Origin: Progne subis subis
Lineage: Eukaryota > Chordata > Aves > Passeriformes > Hirundinidae
Direction of reading: 5' to 3'
Assembly: GCA_022316685.1 (NCBI GenBank)
Contig: JAKJHU010000026.1
Location: forward strand, 4,774,501-4,838,500
DNA length: 64,000 nucleotides
This document shows positions 12,395 to 24,222 of the stretch, piece by piece. The notes beneath the pieces are model-generated. The model was not told where the DNA came from. It did not search any database and was given only the letters and a program-made list of their open reading frames with translations. The translations under genes and the position numbers were made by a program. Within the stretch, counting starts at the first letter, position 1. Every line of letters begins with the position of its first letter.

Positions 12395-15332
12395 ATCAAA
12401 AAGAAATCTTCTTTCACAGAAGATATACTAAATGCCAAAGGCAATCCAAAAAGTAATCAGAGATTATTTTTTGTTTTAATAAAGCATTGTAAAAGTGTTT
12501 CTCCTAGGATTTCGTTCTCAGCAAGAAAAGATCCTCCTCTTTAATCATTTGTCTCTTTATATATGGAAAGTATTCAATCATCATTTTGTTTTGGGGGTAC
12601 AGGTAATTTTGTGGTCGATTTAGTTTGTTGGGGTTTATACTTACTGTATATCATCTGCTCGTATTAAAAAAAATATATAAAGTATGGATTTTCAATTTTT
12701 CCAAGGAAAAGGGAAACTTTTTAGTTACATGTGTTTTAGGTAGGGTTGGAGTCTTTCTCTGACTGAACTATGAAATACCTGACATCTCCTAAAATGTAAT
12801 AAGAACAGACTCCTGACAAGACCACATCTTTTACTAAGACAATATTACAAGCTGTCACTCTTTCTCCACTTTATTAACCTACACATTTAGTTCAAATACT
12901 TAAATAATATGGGTTAAATTGCCACTACATATGATTAATTTTACCTTATTGCTCCCTTGTCACCTGCTTCAGAACTATTTAGTTGTTTCTGATGTAGAAG
13001 TGTCCAGTCTGAAATTAATAAGTGCTTTCCCTGTGTAGATAATCTATTCCTTTTTTAGCTATTCATCATGAGTTGTAGCTCAACAGAACTTGTATCTTGT
13101 CAAAGTATTCCCTTTTTTCCAGACCCTAAACACAATTAACCTTTCCAAAGCAGCAAGATATTACAGTGCTTACTTTGTTTTCCAGAAAGGCTTGCATTTA
13201 CTCATATCTGTAGACTAAACTCTAGAGATTTATTATTTCCAGTTCTGAACTATGTCCATACTTATGCCTCATGCATTTTATCTCGGCTTGTTGATAGTGT
13301 CCTGAATTCTGTTTGCTGGTTTCTGTCCCAGAATTTTCACCTTTAAAAAAAAATATATAACAGACCTTATGGCCAGGGACATATAGCCAGACTATATGCA
13401 AAACAGCTGTACGAATGATAAAGGAGCAAGGGATAGGAACATTTTCAAATCCAAGCAGAGCATTCTGGCACATGTATTTAATAAGTTTAGAAAGCATTTC
13501 AAAGACTGTGGCTTATTTTTTTGTATCTCTTCCGTATAGTTATGGATTCATTTAAATTGTCATTAATCCATCCCAGAACCTTGGGCCTTGAAATCATATA
13601 TTTAAGAACAGAATCAAATATGTAATTTTTCAAGTTCTACAGTAGATCTGGTCACATCAGATTGACTCAAAGACACTCAAAAGTAACTTCACTTAAGAGT
13701 CATCTTCTACCTCAGAAAAGGTCAGGCTCTTAGTGGTTTTAGCTACTTTTAGGGTATTGAGATGCAATAGTAACACACAGTAAAGAGTTGATCATAAGTA
13801 GTTTCCACTTTTCATTCTATTTCAAATTTCTAGTTAAAATTACAAGTCCAGAGTCAGATACAAATGAAGCAGAACACAGATTTCCACAATGTTCATGTTT
13901 TATCTAATTTCTCTGTGGTAGGAATCTGTGGTTTTTAAGCAGTTAATATCACAATATGGCATCTCTCTCAAACACTATTCTTTCACAATATCATACATAT
14001 TGAAAAATGACCTAGTTTTCTATTAGTCCATAAATTTATAGATCATAGATCAGATTTATGACTAGCTAGACTATGCCTAAAAACGTTTGCGAATACACTT
14101 TGATAGGAAGGTGGGTTTTGTTTTGCTTGTGGGTTTGTTTTTTTTTTTGTGAACAAAATGCTACAACTCTGGATTTAATTACACATGAATTTAATAAGAA
14201 GTTTCAAATTTCAATTTGAGGTATGTGATTTCTTTGATATACACTACTGAATTATGCAGTCATGAGCTGAATTATTCTTATAGGGTTTGTTTTGTTTGTT
14301 TTAAGTTTTCTAATGTTTTCTTCATTATCCATGTTAGTTTCAGCTGCAAAATTTCTCATATACAAGCATTTATAGAGTTTGGGAAGCCACATAGCCTCTT
14401 ATGCTAATATTTAAAGAAATAATTCCTGATCTTTTACTAGATGAAAAAAACCACAACTTCATAAGACAAAAAAAGACAGGTTGATGGGTCCTTCATGTGA
14501 CGGATATACAGATGACATATCTGCTTACGTGACTGGATGCCCAAAAATTGGACAAAATTACAAGTGTAATTAAATCTATGCAACACCACTTAACAAGCAA
14601 ATCTGAACTTGATACATGACAGATGTGATGCTGCCATAGGAGAGGCAACAAAGGAAGATATAGAAGAAAGGGCCATAAGGAACGGAACACCATGACAAAG
14701 AAATCAACACTGCTCATGTCTAAGGGGCCATTGAGTAAAGAGGACCATAGACAACACCTTTGGACATGTCTGTCCATCCAGGGGGTATTATTGCTTTGCT
14801 TTGTAACCTTAATAAACATATGGGACTTTCCATTATATATAATAATGTAGGGAAACACTATCAAGGAGATGAGATGAACATAAAGCACAAACACCTCAGA
14901 ATCCATTGGTTGAAAAAAAAGAAAAAAGTGTTATGACTTACATTTTTTAGAGCATGTTAACAGTAAGGACATTAAAATATACATGTGGATGTGAATGCTA
15001 ATGTTAGAAGTTGTTAAGGAGTTGACTGTATGTTTTTATAGAGGTATTTAAGTAAATTTTGAAGGTCAAATAATTGTTAAGCAAAACAATTGGAGCTGTA
15101 GGCTATAAATTTTAAGCTGTGCCCACACAAAGAGAAAGCTTTGCAAACAAGCAGGATGCAACATCAGCTCAGTTTTCACTATGACCTGTCATGTTCAAAA
15201 AAGAATATGTTTTGTTCTAACAGATAATGTATTTTGATAACAATGTTAAATAAAAGCTGCATGCATGTGCAGCATTGTTGCCCTGTGAAGACATTAAAGA
15301 TAAGGCTCTAGCTGATATCAACTCAGTAGATA
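12395..15332. other. Unique AT-rich non-coding DNA
   Basis: No repeat family or exon was recognised. The 137-codon minus frame at 14493-14906 is long for this composition but shows no known domain; its L/S/I/V-rich sequence and lack of a supporting context make chance the better reading. Short TTTTG runs occur around 14115-14145. Confidence 0.45.
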
Positions 15333-15372
15333 GCTAATTTCTAATTAATTAGATAAACAGCAATTAACTAAT
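15333..15372. promoter_or_regulatory. Cluster of homeodomain-type sites with a 12 bp palindrome
   Basis: Within 40 bp there are TAATTT, the perfect palindrome CTAATTAATTAG (15341-15352), GATAAACA and CAATTAACTAAT. TAATNNATTA is the dimeric paired-class homeodomain (P2) pattern, and TAATTAATTA fits it. The surrounding 15100-15420 is free of transposons. This could be part of an enhancer, but such sites also arise by chance in AT-rich DNA. Confidence 0.3.
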
Positions 15373-17689
15373 ACAGTGTGTAAAGCTCTTACCCTCTTTG
15401 AACTGAACACCTCCTTGAGACCCAAATTTTCTTCCAAACTGAATGCAACAAAAAAGAGACACTGAAAAGGGATGAGAAAGACAGAAACAGAGCTTATTTA
15501 ATTTAATCTAAAAATGAGCAGCACTTCATTTTGTCCCCATTACATTTCCAGTGCTCTTAATCAGCCTTCAAAGTGCTATGCATCTCCAGACTTCTACACT
15601 TTGGACCCTGGCTGTGTGACAGAAACTGGAAAAAAAAATAATAATAATTAAAAAAAAACCCACCAAAACAAACAAACAAACAAACAAACAAAAAAAAAAA
15701 TATGAATCTACTTTTATATTACAAGATTTCATAAAACCAGCAGTAAAATGAAAAAAACCACCATCCAGGATGTTTTGCTTACTCAGCTGTAATTGCCAGA
15801 ATAATGTCTTATTTCACTTTTCTCATAAAGGAATACTAGTGGTCTCTGATGTTCTGTCACACTCTTGGTTGACAAATTAAATAGACCATAGGAAAAAAAA
15901 AACAAACAAATTATGAGACTGAATATTTTAGTGATTAGAAGGGACTCACATTTTATACACAATTTGTTTCACCTCCTCTACAAGAAGCTTCAAAAATTTA
16001 CTTTCAGCTCTTGAAATACAGTATGTTTCCATCAACCTCATTGCATTTTGGAGAGTCAGAGTCAGAGGACTTCAAAAATCCTGGATCTCCTCCACTTTAA
16101 CTGTTCTGCTTTACATATATGGGATACCTTATTTTGCAACACTTTCTATTTCACCAAAACCACAAACTAAACATCATTTTGAAGACTGCACATATATTTA
16201 ATGATGTATACATATATGACTCATGTATATTTATATTTTAGAAATAGCTTGAGAATAATGAGAATCAAATGCACCTAGCATATATAGCCTAATGGTTAGC
16301 TTCACTCAGGTGAGACCTCTAACTTTAAAAGAAATAGAGAAAATGTCCTGGTAGAGTTGTTGACAGCAGTGGCTTTAATTAGGCTTCATTTTGTCATCAC
16401 TACTGCTCTTCTGGCTGTACACAGCTCTCTCTCACAAGAACTGTAGAGAACTGTCTAGCCAGTCTTAAAACCAAAAGTCAACTGTCATTCATTCTTCCCA
16501 GAGCCATGGATCTCTGGGTTGCATCTAACACTTATTCCTGTATTGAGGTTGTCATTATTGACATAAATAGTGCTGATAACTTTTTCTTTCATAAGAAAAT
16601 GCTGTTCTGGTGGAATACCCACTCTTCAACATATAAAGGAAACTTCAGAGAAAGACCAAAAAGATATCAGAGACAGAAAACACATAGAATATTTCATGCA
16701 ACATTAACCAATGGAGCAAAATGGAAATTAGTATTAAGAATTCAAATTAATCCTCTTAGCATCAATAAAACCTATTTAAACTCATCACACTGCCTATTCA
16801 CCTTCAAATCATACATATTACAACAGTCTTGTCCTGAAAAAGTGAAACACAAAAGCATTTTGATAATTTCTGAGGGGTTTTTTGCCCTACGCTATTGACT
16901 TTTTACAGCTTATTTTCTTTGTACATTTTTGTATCAAACAAATCTCAGTCTCTTCTCTAGTTATGTTTCATAACTATTGCTAACTTGATATTTTCATTAT
17001 ATTTTAATTTTTAAGTTTAATTTTATTGTGTACATTGAAGTAGCCCAACACCATTATCCAAGGCTCATCAGTCAAGGCTCAGGAAATGGGGATTTATTTA
17101 TTTTTTTCTAATAGGTAATGTACCGTTGAAATTCTCTACCTTCCCTTGTTACTAAGCTTTGTTGATGAAACAGACTTTGCCTTCAACCAAAAGATTATGC
17201 TGCTTTTTCAGTTGCTTCATTACTAAACAAAATAAAAATCTTCTGTCTTAAACTTCTGACATCTAAATGAATTAAAAAATAAAACCACATAACAACAAAA
17301 ATCTTTTCTAGGGATTAAATGCATGCTCTTGTATTATGCAATCATTTGACTGCATGAATGCTGGAACAGATTAATTTGAAATCCTGCTTGAGCATTTGAA
17401 GTTGAAAACAGAGCAATAAGTCATTGAAAATTTAATTTCCCTTAGATTTGCAGTGAAAGCTCAGCTTTGATCTATGGCATCTATGTCCCAAGAAACTGGC
17501 CATTCTTAATGTTATCAGTTTTCAGACACATGCTTCCATCTCTGAAATATAAGGTATAACAGATATTTGGAACACTGGTAGATGACTACAGTAATGAATT
17601 AACAAACTGAAAGTGACAGAGAAAGCTTTGTAGAATGTAGTTGTGATGAACAGACATCAATCAGCATGCTAAGCCTCTGATTCAGCTAT
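15373..17689. other. Unique AT-rich non-coding DNA with an A-rich tract
   Basis: An A-rich tract at about 15628-15700 includes CAAA units. A 130-codon plus frame at 16506-16898 shows no domain, signal peptide or membrane segment and is probably chance. No RNA genes or transposons were recognised. Confidence 0.45.
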
Positions 17690-18250
17690 GTGCTTCTGTG
17701 TCAGCCCCTACTTCAAGCACAGGAGCAGTCCCACTGATCTGAGGCAGCCCCAGACCTAGCACAGAGGGGTGCACTTGAGGAGCAAGATGATGCTCCAAAA
17801 GCACAAACCTGCCCCAGCTCTGCTCCCATCAGGAACAAGTCAGATTCATGTGATGGCAGGAGCAGCAGCTGATGACAAAGGTACAGCAGGCCTGGAGAGT
17901 GGAGGCATTCATACATTTTCAAACCAACAGAGAAACATCCTGTGGAGCTGTATACTCAAAGCTCTCTGGGTCTTGTTTATTGGTTTGATTGATATTGCTG
18001 CTGTTTTCGCTTGTGGCTCTATAAATAGCAGTCATAAGTGAGATCTTTGAGTTCTCCTTGACCACAGCAGGCTTTGACCAGCAATCTCCCTCTGAGCGGG
18101 ATGCCTTTCAGCACCAGCAAAGTCTCAAGTTTGCTATACCTGGAGGATCACCCAACGATGATGACAGAGCCTGGGCTGATATCTTCCCACTCCTCAAGAC
18201 TCAACCCTTTGACCACTGAGCATATGCAAAGGCATCCAACACAAGTACTT
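17690..18250 (+). mobile_element. LTR-like or promoter-like block with a TATA box
   Basis: This block is richer in G+C than its flanks. It contains CTCTATAAATAGC at 18017-18029, with an upstream GATTGATATTG CCAAT-like element (reverse ATTGG at 17980) and a downstream pyrimidine/CpG-decayed stretch (CTTTGACCAGCAATCTCCCT, then GAGCGGGATGCC). The layout resembles the U3-R-U5 order of an old avian LTR. I could not define termini or a target duplication, and no clear AATAAA follows. It could instead be a diverged host promoter. Confidence 0.35.
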
Positions 18251-20658
18251 CACTTAATCCAATGGGAATTTTTCACAGGTATATGCCTCATACATCCTCC
18301 TTTAGTTCTATGTTTTTATGAGTGTGACTACGACATAGCAAATGTACTGTGAATGTTGCTTTCTTAGATTCTTAAATATATTATATTCATAAGTAAGTAA
18401 GGCCTAGAAGTGAGTTGTTATTATTATGCTATAGCAAATTCGATAGAATTTTTGATTAAATTGTTTAAATTAGGCTATCAACTAAATGCCGTAAATTTTA
18501 TGTGTTCTAAAAACCTCCAGGCCTCAATCATTTGTCAAGTCTGGGGCTAAATTTGGCAAGGGGATCCACTCTCAATATAGTGACTCAAAAGGAGAACTCC
18601 CCTTATTCTTTTTTATCATTATAATTTCCTATTCATGCCCCTTTTCCATCCCAAACTTCCACATAGATTATTTTTGGTTGATTTTACTCAGATTTTTCTC
18701 TGTGTGCTTTAACAATCTAGTAAATAGTAGAGCGAACCTTGCTAACAAATGTTGTCACGCCTTCACTTTAGTGCTAAACCTGCTGTTGCCACTATCCTTG
18801 AGTGACCTAAAACACTCACTCGTGGCACATCATTTCAAATAAGCCATTAAATCTATGAAATCAAACAGTAACAAGATTTTTAAAAAATAAATTGCAAGTT
18901 TTCTTGCATTTTCTAATAAACCAAAACAATCCAAGAGAGTAGCTGATGAAAAGTGAAAGCATTTATCTTCTTTTCTTTCCTTCTGGAACCAGGGAAAATT
19001 CCCACATAAGTAGAAATTTTCAGGCACTGGTTGCTTCATTTTTCTGATCATCCATCAACATAAGTTAAAGCTAGAATTTAGCTATTTGAACCAAAGAGTC
19101 AGTTATGAATCTCTGAAATCGCCCATGATGTTATTGTGAAGATTCTGTATTATGTCTTTCAAAAATTCTTGTTCATAATGACCTGATATAGCTTTGAACT
19201 TCAAGTGAAGATTTCACATTCCTTTTAACACTTCATAAAACATTCCGGTACACGAAAGTTGTTTTGTCTACCTTTTTCAAATGGCGTATTAAAGAATAAA
19301 ATTATTGATTACTTCATTTATAAATACTTAAGTACCAAAATGTAGGCAGTCCAAATTGTATTACTTAAAAAGAACTGGGCACGACAAAGGACATCCTTAC
19401 AATAAAGGACCTTTTAGCTTAAGGAGAAGGAAGATACATTGGCTTCTAGACTGTGTGCCAACCACAAGCTGAATTATTCTGTTCAGTGGTACTTTTGTGG
19501 GATTTTTTTTTTTTTTTTTTAATATAAGGAACTAAGGGAATAATACTGAATGAAAAATAACCTTACCATTTAAAAAGCTCATCCTGTTACCTTCAGTGAA
19601 GCAGCAGGAAATTCAGCTGCTAATGAACACCTCTAACTTTAACCACATCTATGAAAACACTTGTTATGCCTAAGCCTAACTGAGAGGAAAAAGCAGGCTT
19701 GCAGTGTATGAAAAATGAGATCTTCAGAAGTATTATAAAAGAGTGATCTAATTCCACAAAAGAAGTTTTTATGAACGTGTTTTTTTGTACTAGCTGTACA
19801 AAAAGGTAGTAAGAAGACTGAAGCTTATATTCTCCTTTGTGACCAGAAGGAATTTATGGATTGGATTACATAATGGTAATTATAACATTAGTGTAAGATT
19901 AGGATATTATAAAATTCCCATTTAACCTAAACCATTACATACAATATAATCCAGAGAAAAAATTGTTAAAACCCCCCCCCAAATTGAAAAACCTCCCTCC
20001 TGACTTTCTAAGGTCTTTCTCTCATTTAAAAGTATAAGCAAATAATTCTGTCACAAGTCTCACACTGATCTATATATCCATCTTCATTTTAACAAAACCA
20101 ACCTCACATGTTGTATTCTTGAATTTTTCATATTCTTTAATGAAATCTCACATTACTACCGATGCACAAGAATGACTACAAAACATTCTGTAACTCATCT
20201 TGTTAGTAGCAGGTTCTTGAACCAACACAAATACTCAAATAAGCCAGCACTGAACAGAAATATGTTCTATCTCAAAAGAAAATCAATTTACAATCTCCCA
20301 CATAAGCTTCTCTCATTCTGTTTTTGTTTGTCCTCGTTTTCTCCTTATTAAAGGAAAATTGCAAAAGCTACATTTCTACCACTAGTTTATTTTGGTCAAT
20401 TAATGAAGCATACATATTTGTTGTAAGAGATAAGATTAAGTGAAATAGTTTTATTAAATTATATGAATAGTTGGATATGAATTAATTTCTCAATAATCTA
20501 TAGCAAGCTCATAGTTTTGCCTGACATAAATTCCTGGAAGGCAGGTTTCCACAGTATACAGACAAACGTTAGAGAAGAGAATACGAGAAAAAGAATGTAT
20601 AATGAAAAGGAAAACAACAAAAATATGCCCATTTTGTTTTGTTTTGTTTGGGATTTTT

Positions 20659-20660
<2 letters not shown>
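18251..20660. other. Unique AT-rich non-coding DNA
   Basis: No gene, RNA or known transposon is recognised. Holds a T20 run near 19502 and a C9 run near 19972. Sequence is otherwise non-repetitive. Confidence 0.5.

Positions 20661-20707
<47 letters not shown>
20661..20707. repeat. Poly(T) run, T47
   Basis: Forty-seven uninterrupted T on the plus strand, preceded by GTTTTGTTTTGTTTGGG and followed by CCCCAGCATC. It is the longest homopolymer in the window. It could be a poly(A) tail on the minus strand, but the sequence just below 20661 is not a retrotransposon or retrocopy 3' end that I recognise. Confidence 0.9.
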
Positions 20708-21959
20708 CCCCAGCATCAGAAAAGAACTTATATGTGTATTTATAGCCTAACTCAGTTTTAATTCTCTTCTAACCTGTAATTCTCAGACAAAACCAGCCCT
20801 ACCGTACTCTCTCTGTAACTGTAAGTAGAAATCTAAAGAGACTAACTAGAAGCAACCTTTAGGAATATGATAGCAAAGAGCTGGATCTACCTAAAACCAT
20901 CCCAGAGGTAGGAAGAGAGGGAATATATTGACAGCCCATTAGGCATGTTAAATCAGAGGAAATGCTCCTGAGATGTCCCTGAGACAGAAGATGGCATGTC
21001 CCACATGTGGCAGTTCAGCACCACAGAACACATTCACAAAGCAAATGGAAGTACTTAGTGTCTCTTCTTCATCTTAAGTAATTAATTTTGGTTTTAATTG
21101 TTGTACCTTAAGTACTTTGGCAACCTCCTTCCTCTGCCACAAGTCACAGACTGGCTGACCTTGTAAAACAAACTCTGCCACTTTCTCTTTCTCTGCACCA
21201 GTCTAGTTCTTGGTAAACCTGAATCGCTTCAAAGATCTCTGGTCTAAGCTGCAAATAGGTCTGACACATTTGCAGAAAACACACATTACAAAACCTGCAT
21301 TTTTTCATTTTTTTATTTTCCTAACTAAAATATTCTCCAACATAGCATTCACATTCTATCAAAATAATGGATTTTTCTTTGTCTTTCCTCTGGCAGAACA
21401 CACCCTAAACTTCTACAGAAAAATAACTGCTTTATTTTTGGATCATGTACTATGGAAGCAATTTACTATGTTTCAAATCTGCATTATTCGCCTCTTACTG
21501 CACAAAGGTTTTAATTTCAGTTTTTGAAATCATTAAGATTGACAGTGACCCCATGCTCCACTGACCATGAAGCACTCTACAGAGCAGAACTCTGCTTCAA
21601 AGCCTCCACTTCTACTCAGACACATTATTGCTTCTGTTCATCTATGGAAGTTGATGCCTTTGTAGATTAATGTAAGACAAAAAAAAAAAAAAAAAAACCA
21701 AACAAAAAAAAACCCACCAAAAAAACCCCAAACTCCATTCTTCATGTTAATTAAGAACTCAAAATCCCAAGCCTTTCAAAATTGTCTGTATGACTCTGGT
21801 GCGTAAGAAATTATATTGTTTCAAGTTACAAGCTGGGCTAAGTTTAAAGAAACAGGGAAGTGAAGTATCTCCTCATTGTGCATCTTTCTGATCAGAAACA
21901 TATTAAAAAGCCTCCCTCCCTCATCAGCAAGTTCAGACCAAGTTCACAAGTATGTTAAT
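20708..21959. other. Unique non-coding DNA
   Basis: Includes an A/C-rich tract at about 21680-21730. A 105-codon plus frame at 21210-21527 is F/L/I-rich with no motif; chance is likely. Nothing else was recognised. Confidence 0.45.
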
Positions 21960-22699
21960 TTTCAAAGGATAAAACCTCTTGCTTAGGGGTAAAACCTATC
22001 TGAAAGCCCCTGACATGATAGAAGAGGTTGGAAGAAAAGGTTGGCACACGCCAGAAATTCTGCCATTTTGGTTCCCTCTCTCCAATGGGAAGGTGGTCAG
22101 CATCAGCCCTGCAGACCCCATCCTCTGCTGCCACAATCCCGTTCCTCCAAGATGTGGCTGTGGGATGTACTGTTGAAGAGCGTTTGGTATGTCTGAGCCC
22201 AGCAGAGCCAGCACAGTGCGGAGGCATGGCCACAGTGGAGGCTGAGCCCGAGTGCAGCAGAGCAGTAGCAAGGCATGTCACAGATAGTACAGCTTGCAGG
22301 GGGTTTGGCCGTCATGTATTCCATTTTCTTGGGCTTGGGGACAGGGCCAGTATCATGGGTTGGCACAGTTTTCTTTTCTGGTTATAGAGAAATGTGAGAT
22401 GTTTTTCCCTGCCAGGACTGTGGAGTGGTTTTGGAGGGGGAGGGCAGGGACCTATCAGACAGCTAGCCAAGACAGCTAGTTTGACCAATAAGAATGTCAA
22501 TGTGACTTTGGAAAGGACATTTTAAAACTCTAATCTGCAGCAGATCTCTCTCTCTCGCTTTGGAATCAGCCATGAGGTAACATCATTGGCGGCGGGCTGG
22601 CCCGGGTTGGGCCTTGCTGCCCCTCTGGGCGGCCGGGCCGGGCTCAGCCGGGCCTCTGAGGGCCGCTGCCCGCACAGGGAGGGCCGGGGCCGGCTGAGC
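21960..22699 (+). mobile_element. GC-rich 5' part of a composite ERV-like repeat
   Basis: The base composition shifts abruptly. The segment 22080-22330 is G+C-rich with many CAGCAGAGCC-like words. From 22356 (TGGGTTGGCACAG) the sequence looks like an LTR U3: CCAATAAGAATG near 22484 (CCAAT box), TTTTAAAACTC near 22521 (TATA-like), then CTCTCTCTCTCGC and a very CpG/GC-rich stretch at about 22585-22700. None of this is present upstream of copy 1 of repeat A, so either copy 1 is truncated or this is an extra element. The termini are uncertain. Confidence 0.45.
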
Positions 22700-23815
22700 C
22701 CCTTTCCCCTGTCATGGCAGGGAAGAGGGGCAGCTGCAGCTCGGCAGTGCTGGCCACGTGCTTGGGACCGCGGCAGAAGGGGCCAAAACATGGCCCAGCT
22801 TAATCACCGCTGGTAGCAGAAAAAGAAAACCTGCAGCTTCAAAGCAACTCTGAGACGAGCTGCCCTGGATGAGACCGAGGGGTGGAAGAAAGGACATCTA
22901 CCAGCTTCCTTCATCAGCACAGTTTTGCATTTTCTTCAGCATCATGAAGCCCGGGGCTTGCACATGGCCCTTGCAGGCCCAGGCGGATTTAACCCTTTCC
23001 TAACAACATGGAGCTTTTAAAGAACAACTCTTCCTTGAGAGAAAGAAGAAACAAAACAGAGGGTACATAGAAGAGACACCGAACGAGGTCAGTGGATTAG
23101 AAGTGAAAGAACTAATAAGACTGAAATAGGATTGAAGAAGTGGACATTTTTAACCAGACTTCTCTAAGGTAAAAGATGGAGAAATTAACTGTTCTTTGTA
23201 GCATCTTAGTGGTGTTGGGGAGAATGCTAATTCTAATCAAAACTGAGGACTGATGGGATTGAGATTTAATTGAGAACATTAAAGCCCCCGCTCATGGGTA
23301 GAAAGGAGGTCTCAGCTTTTGAGACAAAGATGATTTTAGGCTAGAAGTATTCGTAAATAGTGCCCCAGATACACTGAGAAGCTTTACTGATAGAATATCA
23401 CAGTCTGCAAAAACTACGGGCGGCAGCAGATGTGTGACATTGGGAGCACTGGACTATTTTGTCTTGTGGCAGACTTATTCATAAAAAAAAACCTTAGAGA
23501 GACTCTTCTTCTAAAGTAATAAGTGATTATGTCTAAATAGTGAAACTGACTGAAAATCCCAAGTTGTGTCTTTCTATGTTGTTCAATAAGAAAGTTAATT
23601 GTGAGAGAAGTGTGTTTTAAAGTTTCATTCTGTTTTAATTTAGGTTTTGTTTTTCTCAACTTTTTTTTCATTCTTTGAATGAAAAATGTTAATAAAACTA
23701 TTATATGTTAATAAAACTATTTTTGTTTATTTTTAAGCTTAAGCCTGTTTTGTTTTGTTTTGTTTGTTTTTTTCTCCTAATCTCTCCCATCCACAGAAAA
23801 AGAATAAATACTAAA
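22700..23815 (+). mobile_element. Interspersed repeat 'A', copy 2
   Basis: Same-strand partner of 9327-10420, with matching blocks in the same order from CTGCAGCTCGGCAGTGCTGG (22735) to AGAATAAATACTAAATCC (about 23799). Differences are scattered substitutions plus small indels, including an internal duplication TGTTAATAAAACTA at about 23688-23720. This copy keeps CG dinucleotides where copy 1 shows TG/CA (for example GGACCGCGGCAG against GGACCGTGGCAG), suggesting it is the less decayed or younger one. No coding capacity was recognised. Confidence 0.7.
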
Positions 23816-24222
23816 TCCTCCACATTAATTGGTGTTTATGCCCGGTTTCATTAAAATTAAGACCATTACCGCCAGCCAGCAGCATGGGAACAGCCATCAT
23901 CTTGTCCTTGTCCCAGAGGCCAGACAGAGCTCATTTTATGTTGTTTTTTTTTGTTTTGTTTTTTTGTTTGTTTGTTTGTTTGGGTTTTTTGGGGGGTTTT
24001 TGGTTTTTTTTGTGGGAAAAGCACATTCTCTTTTTGAATTCTTTTCTTAATGCCATTGTTGCTGTTACTGTGCATTTCTTATTCCATTGCTTTTTGTTTT
24101 CAGTAAAATGTTATCTCAACCCATAGTCTCTGCCTTTGTCCCTCTCATACTGGAAGGGGTGAGGGGAAGGGAAGTATCTTACTTGTAATTTAATTTCCAC
24201 GTGGTGTTAAACCACCACAACA
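23816..24222 (+). mobile_element. LTR-like 3' terminus of the composite repeat
   Basis: After repeat A the sequence continues into a T/G-rich tract (about 23937-24013) and then an LTR-type R/U5 end: TTTTGTTTTCAGTAAAATG near 24093, TATCTCAACCCATAG near 24111, and a terminus GTTAAACCACCACAACA ending at 24222. The TATCTCAACCCA and GTTAAACCAC..ACA words are known hallmarks of common avian ERV LTRs, and TTATCTCAACACAC in the solo LTR at 46621-47182 is a related word. No matching 5' terminus or target duplication was found. Confidence 0.5.

Noticed and set aside
14493..14906. 137-codon minus-strand frame
   Set aside because: No recognised domain, no splice or promoter context, composition like its surroundings; expected by chance in 64 kb.
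16506..16898. 130-codon plus-strand frame
   Set aside because: No motif, signal peptide or membrane segment; AT-rich chance frame.
20661..20707. Poly(T) as the tail of a minus-strand processed pseudogene
   Set aside because: The adjoining sequence shows no frame or 3' UTR I recognise and no target duplication was found.
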